From contig SHVW01000009.1 of the NCBI GenBank assembly GCA_009694085.1, positions 1 through 40,524 on the forward strand: a stretch of DNA of 40,524 nt, read 5' to 3'. The stretch's first letter is position 1. Each line of letters opens with the position of its first letter. Under the pieces are notes generated by a model. The model was given only the letters and a program-made list of their open reading frames with translations. It was not told the DNA's origin and did not search any database. Below, piece after piece: positions 39,987-40,524 of the stretch. This stretch comes from Alphaproteobacteria bacterium (GTDB lineage: Bacteria > Pseudomonadota > Alphaproteobacteria > SHVW01). Both the position numbers and the translations under genes were made by a program.

Positions 39987-40524
39987 GATTTGAATCCGAA
40001 CAGCCGGGCCGGCGTGCGCCAGAGCACGGCCTTGCGGTCGCGCGCATCCGGTAGCCAGCGCTGGAGCAGGGCCAAGGTGGGGCCGTAGTCGACGCGCTGG
40101 CCCGGGCGCAGGAAGGGCCAATCCGAACCCCAGATACAGCCGCCGGTGCCAAAGGCGCGCAGCAGCGCCGCCACATAGGGGTCGGTATCGCCATAGGGAT
40201 AGGGATTGTGGGCGAAGCGGAAAGCGCCGGATAGCTTGACCGTGGCGCGGCCGTCCCGCCCCAGCGCCAGCACGGCCTGGAAGCCTTTTTGTTTGACGCC
40301 GGCTTTCGGTTCGGGCCGCCCGCAATGATCGATTAGCATGTGCAGGCCCGTGGCGCGCAGGGCCGGTGCGGCCTCGGCCATCTGATCCTTCTCGCACTGG
40401 ACTTGCAGGAACCAGCCGAGCTCGCGCATCACAGCGAAGCGCCTGGCGAGGCCGGGATGATTGACCACATCGACGCCATCGCCGACCAGGTCGATACGCG
40501 CGCCGACCACGCCCTGGCGTGCCA
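39983..40524 (-). CDS. amidohydrolase 2 family metal-dependent hydrolase, partial
   Basis: This is the C-terminal part of a TIM-barrel amidohydrolase; the frame stays open through the window end, so its start is outside. The motifs HMLIDHCGRPEP, TVKLSGAFRF and CIWGSDWPFLRPG are those of the 2-pyrone-4,6-dicarboxylate lactonase-like group, with the last Asp being the conserved metal/catalytic residue. The segment ARQGVVGARIDL at the edge fits the family. It is the first visible gene of the leftward esterase/oxidase operon and overlaps the esterase start. It may open a lactone or remove a carboxyl or amide group. Confidence 0.88.
   Translation of the reverse strand, partial: ARQGVVGARIDLVGDGVDVVNHPGLARRFAVMRELGWFLQVQCEKDQMAEAAPALRATGLHMLIDHCGRPEPKAGVKQKGFQAVLALGRDGRATVKLSGAFRFAHNPYPYGDTDPYVAALLRAFGTGGCIWGSDWPFLRPGQRVDYGPTLALLQRWLPDARDRKAVLWRTPARLFGFKS

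Noticed and set aside
39051-40397. A longer (448-residue) esterase start
   Set aside because: The extension runs in a wrong frame through the conserved amidohydrolase; the ATG at 39986 gives a normal family N-terminus and an ATGA overlap.
1-40524. CRISPR arrays, tRNA or rRNA genes, riboswitches
   Set aside because: No regularly spaced repeats, no cloverleaf-like or rRNA sequence, and no recognisable riboswitch core was seen in any intergenic gap.

Overview
The window is about 64% G+C by eye and looks like a chromosomal accessory or catabolic region of an alphaproteobacterium, perhaps of the Rhodospirillales or Hyphomicrobiales. This placement rests on codon use, the liv and dpp transporter styles, the large number of hydrolase and CoA-enzyme genes, and ATGA/GTGA overlaps. 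The genus is not determined. No tRNA, rRNA or CRISPR array was seen.

Layout, left to right. (1) 1-1600: a broken IS3-family transposase end, an A+T-richer stretch with one doubtful small membrane ORF, and a higB-higA toxin-antitoxin pair read leftward. (2) 1.6-5.0 kb: a Rut-like module with a RutA-type flavin oxygenase and an alpha/beta hydrolase leftward, and a RutE-type reductase and an SDR rightward. The two arms share a 76-bp promoter region holding two palindromes. (3) 5.3-15.6 kb: one long rightward operon encoding a hydantoinase/oxoprolinase A subunit, two tandem B subunits, and a complete branched-chain-type ABC importer (SBP, livH, livM, livG, livF). (4) 15.6-19.7 kb: a leftward CoA pathway operon (class III CoA-transferase, enoyl-CoA hydratase, HMG-CoA-lyase-like enzyme, acyl-CoA dehydrogenase) that converges on livF. 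(5) 19.8-22.9 kb: rightward alpha/beta hydrolase, enolase-superfamily dehydratase and ketopantoate-reductase-like gene, facing a leftward CocE/NonD hydrolase (22.9-24.9 kb). (6) 25.1-28.2 kb: an NTF2-like protein, a sulfatase and an SDR in less G+C-rich DNA, followed by a second decayed fragment of the same IS3-type transposase. (7) 28.3-36.7 kb: a dipeptide/oligopeptide-type ABC importer operon (dppB, dppA-like, dppC, dppD, dppF) with a second CocE/NonD hydrolase and an Fe(II)/2OG-type dioxygenase lying between the permease and binding-protein genes. (8) 36.7-40.5 kb: a leftward operon of amidohydrolase (cut by the window end), HSL-type esterase, FAD oxidase and aldo/keto reductase.

Together these read as uptake plus catabolism of amide-, imide- or ester-containing compounds. 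Two ABC importers bring substrates in. Ring- or amide-opening enzymes (RutA-like oxygenase, HyuA/HyuB, amidohydrolase, CocE hydrolases) open them. Dehydrogenases and CoA enzymes then pass the products to central metabolism. The substrates are not identifiable from sequence.

The most unusual signals are four. First, a paralogous pair of 280-aa alpha/beta hydrolases has His in place of the nucleophilic Ser and no C-terminal triad His. Second, strong stem-loops follow the solute-binding-protein gene in both transporter operons. Third, two catabolic enzymes are embedded in the dpp-type operon. Fourth, there is no recognisable transcription factor in 40 kb apart from the HigA antitoxin, although clear palindromic operators are present.
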